A program made the translations under genes and the position numbers. A stretch of 64,000 bases of DNA, from assembly GCF_004331415.1 (NCBI RefSeq), contig NZ_SJOP01000004.1, forward strand, positions 228,616 through 292,615, in the 5' to 3' direction. A model generated the notes under the pieces. The model worked only from the letters and a program-made list of their open reading frames with translations, was not told the origin of the DNA and made no database searches. Numbering within the stretch: position 1 is the stretch's first letter; each line of letters begins with the position of its first letter. This document shows positions 8,407-20,980 of the stretch, piece after piece. This DNA comes from Kosakonia quasisacchari. GTDB lineage: Bacteria; Pseudomonadota; Gammaproteobacteria; Enterobacterales; Enterobacteriaceae.

Positions 8407-10743
8407 TCATTTTTTTCCAGCGTCCGCAACCCAGGCTTTTAACACTGCAACATCGTTGCGCCACTCCTGCTTCATCTCTTCCACCCAATCACCGACGTTA
8501 TCCCACCAGGCAGGAAGATCGGGAGACTGAATCTGCTGTCCAAGCTGTTGCAGATGGCGCAGCCCGACAGAACCTGCGGCGCCTTTAATTTTATGGCCCT
8601 CTTCCACAATTCCTTTTTGGTCACGCGCGGTCAGGTTTGATTCAAGCACGCTCAAATACCCCGGCATCATTTTTTCAAACACATCCAACCCGTCGGTAAT
8701 CAATTTCGGCCCGACCAGCTCGATATATTGCTCAAGCATGGCGGTATCAAGCAGCGTTTGTACTTTACTGTTGTCCATGGTTGTCACTGGCTCCTCCTCA
8801 CTTTCACTCGCATCCCAGAACTTTTTAATCATGGCAGTTAATGCCGGGACTGCCAGCGGTTTGCTTAATACATCATCCATGCCCGCATCGAGGTATTCCT
8901 GTTTATCTTTCAGCACGTTGGCAGTAAGCGCCACCAGCGGCGGTAAATCCTCGCGCGCGTAACGGCGGGTCAACTCTCGCGAAATATCCAGCCCGGTCAT
9001 ATCTGGCAACTGAATATCCAGCAACACCAAATCGTATTCACCCGGCGTGAACATCTCCAGCGCGGCAGTGCCGGTCATGGCGACATCGACGCTGCTACCC
9101 AGTTTTTCCAGCACCGAGCGCGCGACAATCACGTTCAGCTCGATATCCTCCACCAGCAGTACATGTAACGCGGGCAGCGGCATATCATCATCTTCAAACG
9201 CGTCTTCAACTTCTTCTGCCACCGCCGGTGCGTGAATGGTCAACGTAAATATCGAACCCGCCCCTGGTTCACTGCTTACGGTAATGTCGCCGCCCATGTT
9301 CTTCGCCAGACGGCGTGAAACGGCCAGGCCAATACCGGTACCCGTTGCAGGTTTACCGCCGTGGCTATCTTTCACCTGGTAATACATGGCGAAAATTTTA
9401 TCCTGCTCATCGCGAGGAATACCGATCCCGGAATCCTGCACGTCAAAGTGCATGATATCGCCTTCGTCGTAACGCACACGCACCACGACCTGCCCTTCAC
9501 GGGTGAATTTGACGGCGTTGCTAATAAGGTTCCACAGGATCTGACGCAAACGCGTGCCGTCTGTAATCACCTGATGCGGCAACGGCAACGTGGGTTCCAG
9601 TACGAAGCGCAACCCTTTCTGGTGCGCCTGTAAGGCGGAGAGGTTTTCCAGATCGGCCAGGAAGCTGGTGAAATCAAGCGGTTGATTATCCAACTGGACT
9701 TTGCGCCGCTCCATCTTATCCATGTCGATAATATCGTTGAAAATATTGCCGAGCGTTACGGCGGAGACATGGATCGTTTTAAGGTATTTTTCCTGCTCCT
9801 GCGTTAAATCGGTATCCAGCAGAATACGGCTTAACCCAACAATGCCATTCAGCGGCGTACGCAGCTCGTGGCTAATGGTGGAAATAAAGGTGGTCTTATC
9901 CCGGCTGGCGCGCTCCAGCGCGTCCTGGTAACGTTTACGCTCGGTGATATCGCGACCAAAGCCCATCAGCCCGTGGCGTTTACCGACGCGATCGTAATAA
10001 GGAACTTTGCGGATCTCGAAACAGGCTTTGCGACCATCCGGGTAATCCAGCCACTGTTCGTAGGTTAAAGAGACGTTGTGACGGAAAACTTTTTCGTCGG
10101 TCTCGATCACTTTTTCTGCCGCTTCCGGCGAGTAGACATCCTGCGGTTTGAGGTGAATAAGCTGCTTCTCGCTCTTACCGGTCAGCAGCTCCATTGCCCG
10201 ATTACAGCCGGAGAACTCTTTGTCTTCATTGCGATAGAACACCAGATCCGGCGAGGCGTCGAGGAAGGAACGCAGAAAAGAAGATTGCTGTTCGAGCTGG
10301 ATTTGCGTCTGCTCACGCTCCTGCATCTCTATTTTGAGTTTTTCAAAGGTTTCCTGACGCTCGGCTTCCGCTTTCTCGCGGTCGCTGATTTCCTGATTAA
10401 GCTTGGCAATATTGTCCTTCAACTGCACATTGAGCTTCAGGTCACGCTCGCGCATCTCTTCCAGTTTCTCGACCAGGCGCGACAAACGCTGGCGCGACTC
10501 TTCGAGTTGCTCAACCACCACCGATAAGAAATAGACCGCCCATGGTGTGATCAGCAAGCCAAAAAAGATGGAGCGGATAACATCAATGCTTTCCACTTGC
10601 CCCTGCAACACCATGGTAACGGCCATCTGCACAACGATTGCCAGTACCACTAACGCCAAAGCAAGCAGCATGGAAAAGCGCACCAGACCCAGCTTCATCA
10701 TCAGGTCGACGTAATATTGCGCCAGTAAACGGATTTGCTTCAT
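8407..10743 (-). CDS. arcB: Aerobic respiration control hybrid sensor kinase ArcB
   Basis: ArcB is the inner-membrane sensor that phosphorylates ArcA when the quinone pool is reduced. The start at 10743 gives 778 residues, exactly the E. coli length; an upstream in-frame start would add six residues without support. Order: two transmembrane segments (about 22-47 and 55-77), a coiled-coil leucine-zipper linker, a PAS domain carrying the redox-active Cys180 and Cys241, a histidine kinase core (His292 in SHELRTP), a receiver (Asp576) and an HPt domain (His717). Every phosphorelay residue is present. The arcA gene is elsewhere. Confidence 0.98.
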   Translation of the reverse strand: MKQIRLLAQYYVDLMMKLGLVRFSMLLALALVVLAIVVQMAVTMVLQGQVESIDVIRSIFFGLLITPWAVYFLSVVVEQLEESRQRLSRLVEKLEEMRERDLKLNVQLKDNIAKLNQEISDREKAEAERQETFEKLKIEMQEREQTQIQLEQQSSFLRSFLDASPDLVFYRNEDKEFSGCNRAMELLTGKSEKQLIHLKPQDVYSPEAAEKVIETDEKVFRHNVSLTYEQWLDYPDGRKACFEIRKVPYYDRVGKRHGLMGFGRDITERKRYQDALERASRDKTTFISTISHELRTPLNGIVGLSRILLDTDLTQEQEKYLKTIHVSAVTLGNIFNDIIDMDKMERRKVQLDNQPLDFTSFLADLENLSALQAHQKGLRFVLEPTLPLPHQVITDGTRLRQILWNLISNAVKFTREGQVVVRVRYDEGDIMHFDVQDSGIGIPRDEQDKIFAMYYQVKDSHGGKPATGTGIGLAVSRRLAKNMGGDITVSSEPGAGSIFTLTIHAPAVAEEVEDAFEDDDMPLPALHVLLVEDIELNVIVARSVLEKLGSSVDVAMTGTAALEMFTPGEYDLVLLDIQLPDMTGLDISRELTRRYAREDLPPLVALTANVLKDKQEYLDAGMDDVLSKPLAVPALTAMIKKFWDASESEEEPVTTMDNSKVQTLLDTAMLEQYIELVGPKLITDGLDVFEKMMPGYLSVLESNLTARDQKGIVEEGHKIKGAAGSVGLRHLQQLGQQIQSPDLPAWWDNVGDWVEEMKQEWRNDVAVLKAWVADAGKK

Positions 10744-10844
10744 AGAGATTTCCTCGAACAATTCCGCTCAATAATACTCAATTCTGAGCAAGGCGTTGAA
10801 GCTTGTGCAAAAAATGCAGGGGTGATTAGCGTTTTACGATGTGA

Positions 10845-11771
10845 TCAGGCGGGTAGTTGCCAGCAACGACCCAGCGCAGAACCTTGCCCGCCCTGCTCTT
10901 TCAGGTAGCGATCCAGCTCTACCATTCCCGTCCAGCGGTTTTCACACCACAGCGGGGCAAGCAGCGTCGGGCGACGCGCGCTGGCGGAAACACGATGGAA
11001 AATCACCTCCGGCGGTGTATGGCGAATCATTTCGCCGGCGATCACGGTGTACTCTTCCAGGCCTATTCCATTCAGGCGCCCCGCTTCCCACGCCTTCGCC
11101 ATAATGCTGCCTTTCACGATATGTAAAGGATGTAACTTGATGCCGTCGACGCCGGTCTCTACAACGCGCTGTATCGTCTCCAGACAGTCCATGTGGCGCT
11201 CGCCGGGTAATCCGACGATAAGATGAGCGCAGACTTTCAGGCCACGTTCACGCGCTTGCTGCGTCGTTTTTTGATAACAGGCGAAGTCGTGCCCACGATT
11301 GATACGATGCAGCGTTTTATCATGCGCGGTCTGCAAACCCAGCTCCAGCCACACTTCATAACCCTGCTCGCGGTATTCGCACAATAAATCCAGCACGGCT
11401 TCCGGTACGCAGTCCGGACGTGTCCCCACACACAAGCCAACAATATTCGCCTGGCTGACTGCCTGCTGGTACATCGAGCGCAGCACCTGCACTTCCGCCC
11501 AAGTACTGGTATAAGCCTGGAAATAGGCGAGATAACGCCGGGCGCGGTTCACCAATTGCGCCTGGTGAGCAAGCTGTGCAGCAATGGATTGATGCTGCTG
11601 CGCTTCGTCAGCAAAAGAGGCGACATTACAGAAAGTGCAACCGCCGCGACCAATGGTGCCATCGCGGTTAGGGCAGCTAAAACCGCCATGTAATGTCAGT
11701 TTATGGACTTTTTCACCATAGCGGCGGGCAAGATCCCCACCAAACATATTGACTAATTTCTGTAACTGCAT
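10845..11771 (-). CDS. yhcC: Radical SAM protein YhcC (TIGR01212 family)
   Basis: This is a conserved radical-SAM enzyme whose substrate I do not know. The 308 residues include the cluster cysteines Cys33, Cys45 and Cys48 in a Cx(11)CxxC arrangement, which differs from the canonical CxxxCxxC and is typical of this family. GLCVGTRPDCVP and LELGLQTAHD are further family motifs. The start codon begins the conserved MQLQKLVNMFGGD. It is transcribed away from gltB; the 670-bp region between them carries the gltB control elements. Confidence 0.93.
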   Translation of the reverse strand: MQLQKLVNMFGGDLARRYGEKVHKLTLHGGFSCPNRDGTIGRGGCTFCNVASFADEAQQHQSIAAQLAHQAQLVNRARRYLAYFQAYTSTWAEVQVLRSMYQQAVSQANIVGLCVGTRPDCVPEAVLDLLCEYREQGYEVWLELGLQTAHDKTLHRINRGHDFACYQKTTQQARERGLKVCAHLIVGLPGERHMDCLETIQRVVETGVDGIKLHPLHIVKGSIMAKAWEAGRLNGIGLEEYTVIAGEMIRHTPPEVIFHRVSASARRPTLLAPLWCENRWTGMVELDRYLKEQGGQGSALGRCWQLPA

Positions 11772-12068
11772 AATCTGAGAGGCCGCCCAAATAAAAGGGC
11801 GTAGCCTGCCACTTTTAGCTTTCGTCGGCGATGACCTGGATCAATCGCCCTGGAAGGCTTTTATTCATTGCATAATCAGTCAATATAATCGCAATTTCAT
11901 TCACCCCAAAGACGATTACTTTTCCTTATGTCGCTGCGTTATTTTGCAGAAATACTATCACGCGTGAAAAACAGTGTGTTCATGCAACTCTGACGCGCAT
12001 AGCAGAATAAAAATCTGCCATTAAAACCCCACTCAGAATAGAACATCAGAAACAGCGCTTTTAGATAG

Positions 12069-12082
12069 TGAGTCAGATCACA
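12069..12082 (+). promoter_or_regulatory. CRP-like binding site upstream of gltB
   Basis: TGA-N6-TCACA (12069-12082) matches the CRP consensus well in the right half and three of five bases in the left half. It sits about 105 bp upstream of the candidate -10. CRP is known to affect gltBD in E. coli; direct use of this site is inference. Confidence 0.5.
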
Positions 12083-12206
12083 CTCTGCTGCCGCTTAGTA
12101 GCGCGTTCATTGAATGTAAAAATCCTTAAATAATATTAATTATCAACAATATAAACACTATTTAGCACATTTTTGTATAAATAAGCTCGGCATTTGACCT
12201 GTGTAC

Positions 12207-12230
12207 GGATTCCCGATAACTTGGGAATCC
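12207..12230 (+). other. gltB leader hairpin 1
   Basis: A perfect 8-bp stem (ggattccc, 12207-12214, with gggaatcc, 12223-12230) and an 8-base loop. It lies about 25 nt after the candidate transcription start and has no U-tract, so it looks like a structural leader element rather than a terminator. Confidence 0.5.
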
Positions 12231-12245
12231 GCTGGAAGCTTTCTG

Positions 12246-12264
12246 GATGAGCAGTCTGCTCATC
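12246..12264 (+). other. gltB leader hairpin 2
   Basis: A perfect 8-bp stem (gatgagca, 12246-12253, with tgctcatc, 12257-12264) and a 3-base loop, 15 nt after leader hairpin 1. The two would fold consecutively as the leader is transcribed. Confidence 0.5.
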
Positions 12265-12349
12265 ATATTTATGCAGTAATTGAGATTCCCTCTTAAGCAA
12301 GTCCTCAACACTTGTGTATCGATGCGAAAAGGAAATTAAAGAGGGCGAC

Positions 12350-12490
12350 ATGCGAGGCAATTGCCCCGTCGCCATGCTCTTTTTGTGCCTGTGCGTAACG
12401 TTCTGGAGGGGCTCTCGTAGAGCCTGGGGAGGTTCACTGATATGTTGTACGATAAATCTCTTGAGAGAGATAACTGTGGTTTCGGCCTGA
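12350..12490 (+). CDS. Possible 46-codon upstream ORF overlapping gltB
   Basis: An ATG at 12350 follows a purine-rich ribosome binding site (agaggg, 12340-12345). It opens a 46-codon frame rich in Cys, Leu and Trp ([16 protein letters not shown] at the start) that ends at 12490, 49 nt inside gltB in another frame. The start codon lies in the loop side of a ggcgac/gtcgcc stem (12344-12373). I do not recognise the peptide. It could be a translated leader affecting gltB initiation, or simply chance in a structured leader. Confidence 0.25.
   Translation: MRGNCPVAMLFLCLCVTFWRGSRRAWGGSLICCTINLLREITVVSA
12410..12424 (+). other. Hairpin abutting the gltB ribosome binding site
   Basis: A 6-bp stem (ggctct, 12410-12415, with agagcc, 12419-12424) and a 3-base loop end two bases before the gltB Shine-Dalgarno sequence (ggggagg). 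Its position suggests an influence on ribosome access; this is inference. Confidence 0.45.
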
Positions 12491-15400
12491 TCGCCCACAT
12501 AGAAGGCGAACCTAGCCACAAGGTAGTGCGTACTGCTATTCACGCACTGGCCCGAATGCAGCACCGCGGCGCGATTCTCGCCGATGGTAAAACCGGTGAC
12601 GGTTGTGGCCTGCTGCTGCAAAAACCCGATCGTTTTTTCCGTATCGTTGCGGAAGAACGCGGCTGGCGCTTAGCCAAAAACTACGCCGTTGGCATGTTAT
12701 TCCTGAACCAGGATCCCGAAAAAGCCAGCGCGTCGCGCCGTGTAGTAGAAGAAGAACTTCAACGTGAAACCCTGTCAATTGTCGGCTGGCGCGATGTGCC
12801 AACCAACGAAGGGGTACTCGGTGAAATCGCCCTCTCCTCGCTGCCTCGTATTGAGCAAATTTTTGTTAACGCCCCTGCGGGATGGCGTCCGCGCGATATG
12901 GAGCGCCGCCTGTTTATCGCCCGTCGCCGCATCGAAAAGCGTCTGCTGGAAGATAAAGAGTTCTACGTATGTAGTCTCTCGAATCTGGTGAACATCTATA
13001 AAGGTCTGTGTATGCCGGCGGATCTGCCGCGTTTCTACCTGGATCTCGCGGATCTGCGTCTGGAATCAGCCATTTGCCTGTTCCACCAACGCTTCTCCAC
13101 CAATACCGTACCGCGCTGGCCGCTGGCGCAGCCGTTCCGCTATCTGGCGCACAACGGCGAAATCAACACCATTACCGGTAACCGCCAATGGGCGCGTGCA
13201 CGTACTTACAAATTCCAGACGCCATTGATCCCGGATCTGCATGACGCGGCACCATTCGTCAATGAAACCGGCTCCGACTCCAGTTCAATGGATAACATGC
13301 TGGAACTGCTGTTAGCGGGCGGGATGGATATTGTGCGCGCCATGCGTTTGCTGGTACCGCCTGCCTGGCAAAACAACCCGGAGATGGATCCGGATCTGCG
13401 CAGCTTCTTTGACTTTAACTCCATGCACATGGAGCCGTGGGACGGTCCGGCGGGCATCGTGATGTCCGATGGTCGTTTCGCCGCCTGTAACCTCGACCGT
13501 AACGGCCTGCGCCCGGCGCGCTATGTGATCACCAAAGACAAGCTGATCACCTGCGCTTCTGAAGTGGGAATTTGGGATTACCAGCCGGATGAAGTGGTCG
13601 AAAAAGGCCGTGTTGGTCCTGGCGAACTGATGGTTATCGATACCCGTGGCGGGCGCATTCTGCACTCTGCCGAAACCGATGACGATCTGAAAAGCCGCCA
13701 CCCGTATAAAGAGTGGATGGAGAAAAACGTCCGTCGCCTGGTGCCATTCGAAGATCTGCCGGATGAAGAAGTCGGCACCCGCGAAATGGACGACGATCTG
13801 CTGTCGAGCTACCAAAAACAATTTAACTACAGCTTCGAAGAGCTGGATTCAGTGATCCGCGTGTTGGGCGAAAATGGCCAGGAAGCCGTCGGCTCAATGG
13901 GCGATGACACACCATTTGCTGTGCTTTCCAGCCAGCCGCGCATCATTTATGACTACTTCCGCCAGCAGTTCGCGCAGGTCACCAACCCGCCAATCGATCC
14001 GCTGCGTGAAGCGCACGTGATGTCGCTGGCGACCAGCATCGGCCGCGAGATGAACGTCTTCTGCGAAGCGGAAGGCCAGGCGCACCGCTTAAGCTTTAAA
14101 TCGCCGATCCTGCTGTTCTCTGATTTCAAACAGCTGACGACGATGGAAGAGGAACACTACCGCGCCGACACGCTCGATATCACCTTCGACGTCACCGAAA
14201 CCACGCTGGAAGAGACCATCAAAGCGTTGTGCGATAAGGCCGAGCAGATGGTGCGTAGCGGCACGGTTCTGCTGGTACTTTCCGACCGTAATATTGCCAA
14301 AAACCGTCTGCCGGTTCCGGCACCGATGGCCGTTGGCGCGATTCAGACCCGCCTGGTAGATAAGAGCCTGCGCTGCGACGCCAACATTATTGTCGAAACC
14401 GCAAGTGCGCGTGATCCACACCACTTCGCAGTGCTGCTGGGCTTCGGCGCGACGGCAATTTACCCGTACCTGGCATATGAAACGCTGGCGAAACTGGTGG
14501 ACAGTAAAGCCATCGAGAAAAATTACCGCACAGTGATGCTGAACTACCGTAATGGCATCAACAAAGGGCTGTACAAGATCATGTCCAAAATGGGCATTTC
14601 GACTATCGCCTCTTACCGCTGTTCGAAACTGTTTGAAGCCGTCGGCCTGCACGATGATGTTTCCGGGCTCTGCTTCCAGGGCGTGGTTAGCCGTATCGGT
14701 GGTGCCGGATTCACTGATTTCCAGCAAGATCTGGTGAACCTGTCCAAACGCGCATGGCTGGCGCGTAAGCCGTTGGATCAAGGCGGTTTGCTGAAGTATG
14801 TCCACGGCGGCGAGTATCATGCATACAACCCGGATGTGGTGCGTACGCTGCAACAAGCGGTACAGAGCGGCGAATACAGCGATTACCAACAATACGCGAA
14901 GTTGGTGAATGAGCGCCCGGCGGCAACGCTGCGCGATTTGCTAGCGATTACGCCAAACGGCGAAGCGGTGAGCCTGAAAGATGTTGAACCGGCGACGGAG
15001 TTGTTCAAACGCTTCGATACCGCAGCGATGTCCATCGGCGCGCTGAGCCCGGAAGCGCACGAAGCGCTGGCGGAAGCGATGAACAGCCTCGGCGGGTTCT
15101 CTAACTCCGGCGAGGGTGGCGAAGATCCGGCGCGCTATGGCACCAATAAAGTGTCGCGCATCAAACAGGTGGCTTCCGGTCGTTTCGGCGTGACGCCTGC
15201 GTACCTGGTCAACGCGGATGTTATTCAGATCAAAGTGGCTCAGGGCGCAAAACCGGGCGAAGGCGGTCAATTACCGGGTGATAAAGTCACGCCGTACATC
15301 GCCAAACTGCGTTATTCCGTGCCTGGCGTTACGCTGATCTCCCCGCCGCCGCACCACGATATTTACTCTATCGAGGATCTGGCGCAGCTGATTTTCGACC

Positions 15401-16902
15401 TGAAACAGGTCAACCCGAAAGCGATGATTTCCGTCAAACTGGTTTCCGAACCGGGCGTTGGCACCATCGCGACCGGCGTGGCGAAAGCCTACGCTGACCT
15501 TATCACTATCGCCGGTTATGACGGCGGCACCGGTGCAAGCCCGCTCTCTTCGGTGAAATATGCCGGTTGTCCGTGGGAGCTTGGCCTGGTGGAAACCCAA
15601 CAAGCGCTGGTGGCTAACGGCCTGCGTCATAAGATCCGTTTGCAGGTAGATGGCGGTCTGAAAACCGGCCAGGACATCATCAAAGCAGCGATTTTGGGTG
15701 CGGAAAGCTTTGGTTTCGGTACCGGCCCGATGGTGGCGCTGGGCTGTAAATATCTGCGAATTTGTCACCTGAACAATTGCGCGACGGGTGTTGCAACCCA
15801 GGATGAGAAGCTGCGTAAAAACCATTATCACGGCCTGCCGTTCAAAGTGACCAACTACTTTGAATTTATCGCCCGTGAAACTCGCGAGCTGATGGCGCAG
15901 CTGGGCGTGAAACGTCTGGTGGATCTGATTGGCCGCACCGATCTGCTCAAAGAGCTCGATGGCTTTACCGCCAAGCAGCAAAAACTGGATCTGTCGAAAC
16001 TGCTGGAAACGGCAGAACCGCACCCGGGCAAAGCGCTGTACTGCACCGAGCACAACCCGCCGTTTGATAATGGCGCACTGAATGCGCAGTTACTGCAACA
16101 GGCGAAACCGTTTGTCGATGAGAAGCAGAGTAAAACCTTCTGGTTCGATATTCGCAATACTGACCGTTCTGTCGGCGCGTTGCTGTCGGGTTATATCGCG
16201 CAGTCCCATGGCGACCAGGGGCTGGCGGCCGATCCGATCAAAGCACACTTTAGCGGCACCGCAGGCCAGAGCTTCGGCGTCTGGAACGCAGGCGGCGTGG
16301 AGCTTTATTTGACTGGCGACGCTAACGACTATGTGGGTAAAGGTATGGCTGGCGGCTTGCTGGCGGTACGCCCACCGGTTGGTTCTGCTTTCCGCAGCCA
16401 CGAAGCGAGCATTATCGGTAACACCTGTCTGTATGGCGCAACTGGCGGTCGTCTGTACGCCGCAGGCCGTGCGGGTGAGCGTTTTGCGGTACGTAACTCT
16501 GGCGCGATCACCGTGGTGGAAGGTATCGGTGATAACGGCTGTGAATACATGACAGGCGGCATCGTCTGCGTGTTAGGTAGAACCGGTGTTAACTTTGGTG
16601 CGGGGATGACAGGCGGCTTCGCCTACGTGCTGGATGAAGATGGTGAATTCCGTAAACGCGTGAACCCGGAACTGGTGGAAGTGCTGAGCGTCGATGACCT
16701 CGCCATCCATGAAGAGCACCTGCGCGGTCTGATCACCGAGCATGTGCAACATACCGGTTCGCAGCGCGGCGAAGAGATCCTGGCGAACTGGCCAGCCTTC
16801 TCCAGCAAATTCACGCTGGTTAAGCCGAAGTCCAGCGATGTGAAAGCACTGTTGGGTCACCGTAGTCGTAGCGCAGCAGAGCTGCGTGTGCAGGCGCAGT
16901 AA
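12442..16902 (+). CDS. gltB: Glutamate synthase (NADPH) large subunit GltB
   Basis: GltB converts glutamine plus 2-oxoglutarate to two glutamates, the main ammonia-assimilation route with GlnA at low ammonium. The 1486-residue precursor starts with an 11-residue propeptide before Cys12, the glutaminase nucleophile (CGFG). Order: class II amidotransferase domain, central domain, FMN-binding TIM barrel ([22 protein letters not shown]), the 3Fe-4S motif [12 protein letters not shown], and the GXGXG beta-helix at the C-terminus. A Phe precedes SNSGEGGED where E. coli has Asn. The ribosome binding site ggggagg is strong. gltD follows after 9 bp. Confidence 0.98.
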   Translation: MLYDKSLERDNCGFGLIAHIEGEPSHKVVRTAIHALARMQHRGAILADGKTGDGCGLLLQKPDRFFRIVAEERGWRLAKNYAVGMLFLNQDPEKASASRRVVEEELQRETLSIVGWRDVPTNEGVLGEIALSSLPRIEQIFVNAPAGWRPRDMERRLFIARRRIEKRLLEDKEFYVCSLSNLVNIYKGLCMPADLPRFYLDLADLRLESAICLFHQRFSTNTVPRWPLAQPFRYLAHNGEINTITGNRQWARARTYKFQTPLIPDLHDAAPFVNETGSDSSSMDNMLELLLAGGMDIVRAMRLLVPPAWQNNPEMDPDLRSFFDFNSMHMEPWDGPAGIVMSDGRFAACNLDRNGLRPARYVITKDKLITCASEVGIWDYQPDEVVEKGRVGPGELMVIDTRGGRILHSAETDDDLKSRHPYKEWMEKNVRRLVPFEDLPDEEVGTREMDDDLLSSYQKQFNYSFEELDSVIRVLGENGQEAVGSMGDDTPFAVLSSQPRIIYDYFRQQFAQVTNPPIDPLREAHVMSLATSIGREMNVFCEAEGQAHRLSFKSPILLFSDFKQLTTMEEEHYRADTLDITFDVTETTLEETIKALCDKAEQMVRSGTVLLVLSDRNIAKNRLPVPAPMAVGAIQTRLVDKSLRCDANIIVETASARDPHHFAVLLGFGATAIYPYLAYETLAKLVDSKAIEKNYRTVMLNYRNGINKGLYKIMSKMGISTIASYRCSKLFEAVGLHDDVSGLCFQGVVSRIGGAGFTDFQQDLVNLSKRAWLARKPLDQGGLLKYVHGGEYHAYNPDVVRTLQQAVQSGEYSDYQQYAKLVNERPAATLRDLLAITPNGEAVSLKDVEPATELFKRFDTAAMSIGALSPEAHEALAEAMNSLGGFSNSGEGGEDPARYGTNKVSRIKQVASGRFGVTPAYLVNADVIQIKVAQGAKPGEGGQLPGDKVTPYIAKLRYSVPGVTLISPPPHHDIYSIEDLAQLIFDLKQVNPKAMISVKLVSEPGVGTIATGVAKAYADLITIAGYDGGTGASPLSSVKYAGCPWELGLVETQQALVANGLRHKIRLQVDGGLKTGQDIIKAAILGAESFGFGTGPMVALGCKYLRICHLNNCATGVATQDEKLRKNHYHGLPFKVTNYFEFIARETRELMAQLGVKRLVDLIGRTDLLKELDGFTAKQQKLDLSKLLETAEPHPGKALYCTEHNPPFDNGALNAQLLQQAKPFVDEKQSKTFWFDIRNTDRSVGALLSGYIAQSHGDQGLAADPIKAHFSGTAGQSFGVWNAGGVELYLTGDANDYVGKGMAGGLLAVRPPVGSAFRSHEASIIGNTCLYGATGGRLYAAGRAGERFAVRNSGAITVVEGIGDNGCEYMTGGIVCVLGRTGVNFGAGMTGGFAYVLDEDGEFRKRVNPELVEVLSVDDLAIHEEHLRGLITEHVQHTGSQRGEEILANWPAFSSKFTLVKPKSSDVKALLGHRSRSAAELRVQAQ

Positions 16903-18330
<1,428 letters not shown>

Positions 18331-18346
18331 TATCCATGTAGCGACC

Positions 18347-18373
18347 AAAAAGGAGGCTTCGGCCTCCTTTTTT
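18347..18373 (+). terminator. Intrinsic terminator of gltBD
   Basis: An 11-bp stem with a stable TTCG tetraloop (18347-18357 with 18362-18372) is followed by a T-run. The A-run at its 5' side could let it work weakly on the other strand too. Confidence 0.9.
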
Positions 18374-18390
18374 ATGCGTATTTTCAACAC

Positions 18391-18422
18391 AAAAAAAAGC
18401 AGAACCGCGGGGGTTCTGCTTT
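18391..18422 (-). terminator. Intrinsic terminator of sspAB
   Basis: An 11-bp stem (18396-18406 with 18412-18422) is followed on the minus strand by a U-run (the eight A's at 18391-18398). It begins 6 bp after the sspB stop. Confidence 0.88.
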
Positions 18423-18427
18423 CTGGG

Positions 18428-18931
18428 TTACTTCACCACTCGCAGCGATGGACGCCCACCGCGCGGCGGCGGATCGTCATCAGGGCTGTTATCGTGATCG
18501 TCCTCGTGGTCGGGTTTATCACCGTCAATAACCGACATCACCGTCTCGCTTTCCTGCGCTGAAGTGTTGTCGTCATCGTTCAGGCTGACGACATCTTCAT
18601 CGTACGCGGCTTCCGGTTCAAACATCGTACCGGCACCGTTTTCACGGGCATAAACCGCCAACACGGCAGCCATGGGTACTTCAACCTGACGCGGAACGCC
18701 GCCGAAGCGCGCGTTGAAACGCACTTCGTCATTCGCCAGTTCCAGGTTGCCGACCGCGCGCGGCGCAATGTTCAACACGATTTGTCCGTCACGCGCATAC
18801 TCCATCGGCACGCGTACGCCCGGCAACGTCACATCAACAACCAGATGCGGCGTAAGCTGGTTATCCAGCAGCCATTCGTAAAAGGCCCGCAGTAAATACG
18901 GACGGCGTGGAGACAGTTGCGACAAATCCAT
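18428..18931 (-). CDS. sspB: ClpXP protease specificity-enhancing factor SspB
   Basis: SspB tethers ssrA-tagged proteins and the RseA fragment to ClpXP. It has 167 residues (165 in E. coli). The folded substrate-binding domain occupies residues 1 to about 110, followed by a long acidic, Pro-rich flexible linker and the ClpX-binding tail RGGRPSLRVVK. It sits 4 bp after sspA in the same operon. DegS, which generates the RseA fragment that SspB helps deliver, is encoded about 6 kb away in this window. Confidence 0.96.
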   Translation of the reverse strand: MDLSQLSPRRPYLLRAFYEWLLDNQLTPHLVVDVTLPGVRVPMEYARDGQIVLNIAPRAVGNLELANDEVRFNARFGGVPRQVEVPMAAVLAVYARENGAGTMFEPEAAYDEDVVSLNDDDNTSAQESETVMSVIDGDKPDHEDDHDNSPDDDPPPRGGRPSLRVVK

Positions 18932-18935
18932 TCAA

Positions 18936-19574
18936 TTAACCCCGGCCCAGGCGCATTTCGCGCTCGGCTTCTGTCAGAGAGGCAAGGAAGGAATCACGCT
19001 CGAAAACGCGCGTCATATACCCTTTCAGCTCTTTTGCACCGGTGCCACTCAGTTCAATACCCAGTACCGGCAAACGCCACAACAGCGGTGCGAGGTAGCA
19101 GTCAACCAAACTGAACTCGTCGTTCAGGAAGTACGGTTTCTGGGTGAACAGCGGACCAATCGCCAACAGCTCTTCACGCAGCTGTTTACGCGCCGCGTCC
19201 GCCTGAGCGCCACTGCTGTTCTGGATGGTATTCATCAGTGAATACCAGTCCTTTTCAATACGATGCATGTACAGACGGCTCTCACCGCGCGCCACCGGGT
19301 AAACCGGCATTAACGGCGGGTGCGGGAAACGCTCGTCCAGATATTCCATAATGATGCGTGATTCCCACAGGGTGAGTTCACGATCTACAAGTGTCGGTAC
19401 GCTTTGATTCGGGTTGAGGTCAATCAGATCCTGAGGAGGATTATCCTTTTCCACGTGCTCAATTTCGAAGCTGACACCTTTTTCGGCCAGCACGATACGG
19501 ACCTGATGGCTATAGATGTCCACAGGACCAGAAAACAGCGTCATTACCGAACGTTTGTTGGCAGCGACAGCCAT
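18936..19574 (-). CDS. sspA: Stringent starvation protein A (RNA polymerase-associated, GST fold)
   Basis: SspA binds RNA polymerase with sigma-70 and affects stationary-phase, acid-tolerance and phage-late transcription. The 212 residues match E. coli. The thioredoxin-like N-terminal half and helical C-terminal half form a GST fold without glutathione-transferase activity in the family. A ggaggt ribosome binding site precedes the ATG. It heads sspAB. Confidence 0.96.
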   Translation of the reverse strand: MAVAANKRSVMTLFSGPVDIYSHQVRIVLAEKGVSFEIEHVEKDNPPQDLIDLNPNQSVPTLVDRELTLWESRIIMEYLDERFPHPPLMPVYPVARGESRLYMHRIEKDWYSLMNTIQNSSGAQADAARKQLREELLAIGPLFTQKPYFLNDEFSLVDCYLAPLLWRLPVLGIELSGTGAKELKGYMTRVFERDSFLASLTEAEREMRLGRG

Positions 19575-19887
19575 GAAAACCTCCAGGTATATATTCAGAA
19601 TTTACTGCTACCGGACTTAATCGACCGGTCAGATGTTGAGTTAACTACCCGCGCGTACTGTCACTCTCGTTGTAAGGCAAACAAAAAATGAACAATCCCA
19701 GCCATTTGGGCAGAAAATTGGATGATAGTTTACCAGATTTTGCGGGCTTTGTGGTGAGGGGATTCTGGAAATGCTGAAAAAGAAGAGATAATCAATGGAT
19801 TGCTGTGGATAACACGATCTTTATCCATAAAAAAACCCGGTTCGCACCGGGTTTTTTCGCCAATCGTTCTGCCGAAGCAGAAACCAA
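19575..19887 (-). other. sspA upstream region
   Basis: This 313-bp gap between rpsI and sspA carries the rpsI terminator at 19829-19857 and, presumably, the sspA promoter in 19600-19800. I see no promoter hexamers good enough to name and no RNA gene. Confidence 0.4.
19829..19857 (-). terminator. Intrinsic terminator of rplM-rpsI
   Basis: A 12-bp stem aaaaaacccggt/accgggtttttt with a 4-base loop lies about 30 bp after the rpsI stop. The stem ends in A/T pairs on both sides, so on the minus strand a U-run follows. Confidence 0.88.
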
Positions 19888-20283
<396 letters not shown>

Positions 20284-20295
20284 CTATAATCCCGA

Positions 20296-20811
<516 letters not shown>

Positions 20812-20887
20812 CTACCCCTTCGAATAGCCTATGCCGGCGCAGAGAAAGTTTCGGGAAAAAAACCTTCTTGTAACGTGGGGTCGCAGG

Positions 20888-20893
20888 ATTATA
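20888..20893 (-). promoter_or_regulatory. Probable -10 element of the rplM promoter
   Basis: On the minus strand a perfect TATAAT lies about 165 bp upstream of the rplM start. It follows a ggggtc/gacccc inverted repeat (20902-20920), and no consensus -35 hexamer is obvious at 17 bp. The long leader after it fits L13 autoregulation. Confidence 0.5.
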
Positions 20894-20980
20894 GAGAAGT
20901 CGGGGTCAAAGATCGACCCCTTTTCGTGATTTGACGCAGGTTTTGTCGCCCGCTGGCAATATAAAGAGGGCAAGGTCGCA

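Larger units (their letters stand above)
11772..12441 (+). promoter_or_regulatory. gltBD control region and long leader
   Basis: This 670-bp gene-free region separates yhcC from gltB. Its middle (about 12115-12185) is very AT-rich, as expected where Lrp and IHF act on gltBD in E. coli. A CRP-like site lies at 12069-12082. A TATAAA at 12176-12181 is the best -10 candidate, but it has no good -35 partner, which would fit an activator-dependent promoter. The transcript would then have a leader of about 250 nt holding hairpins at 12207-12230, 12246-12264 and 12410-12424 and a short ORF from 12350. The promoter assignment is inference. Confidence 0.5.

Noticed and set aside
14089..16053. Long minus-strand frames (267 and 260 codons) inside gltB
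   Set aside because: They are antisense to a highly conserved gene, arise from its strong codon bias, and show no recognisable protein features.
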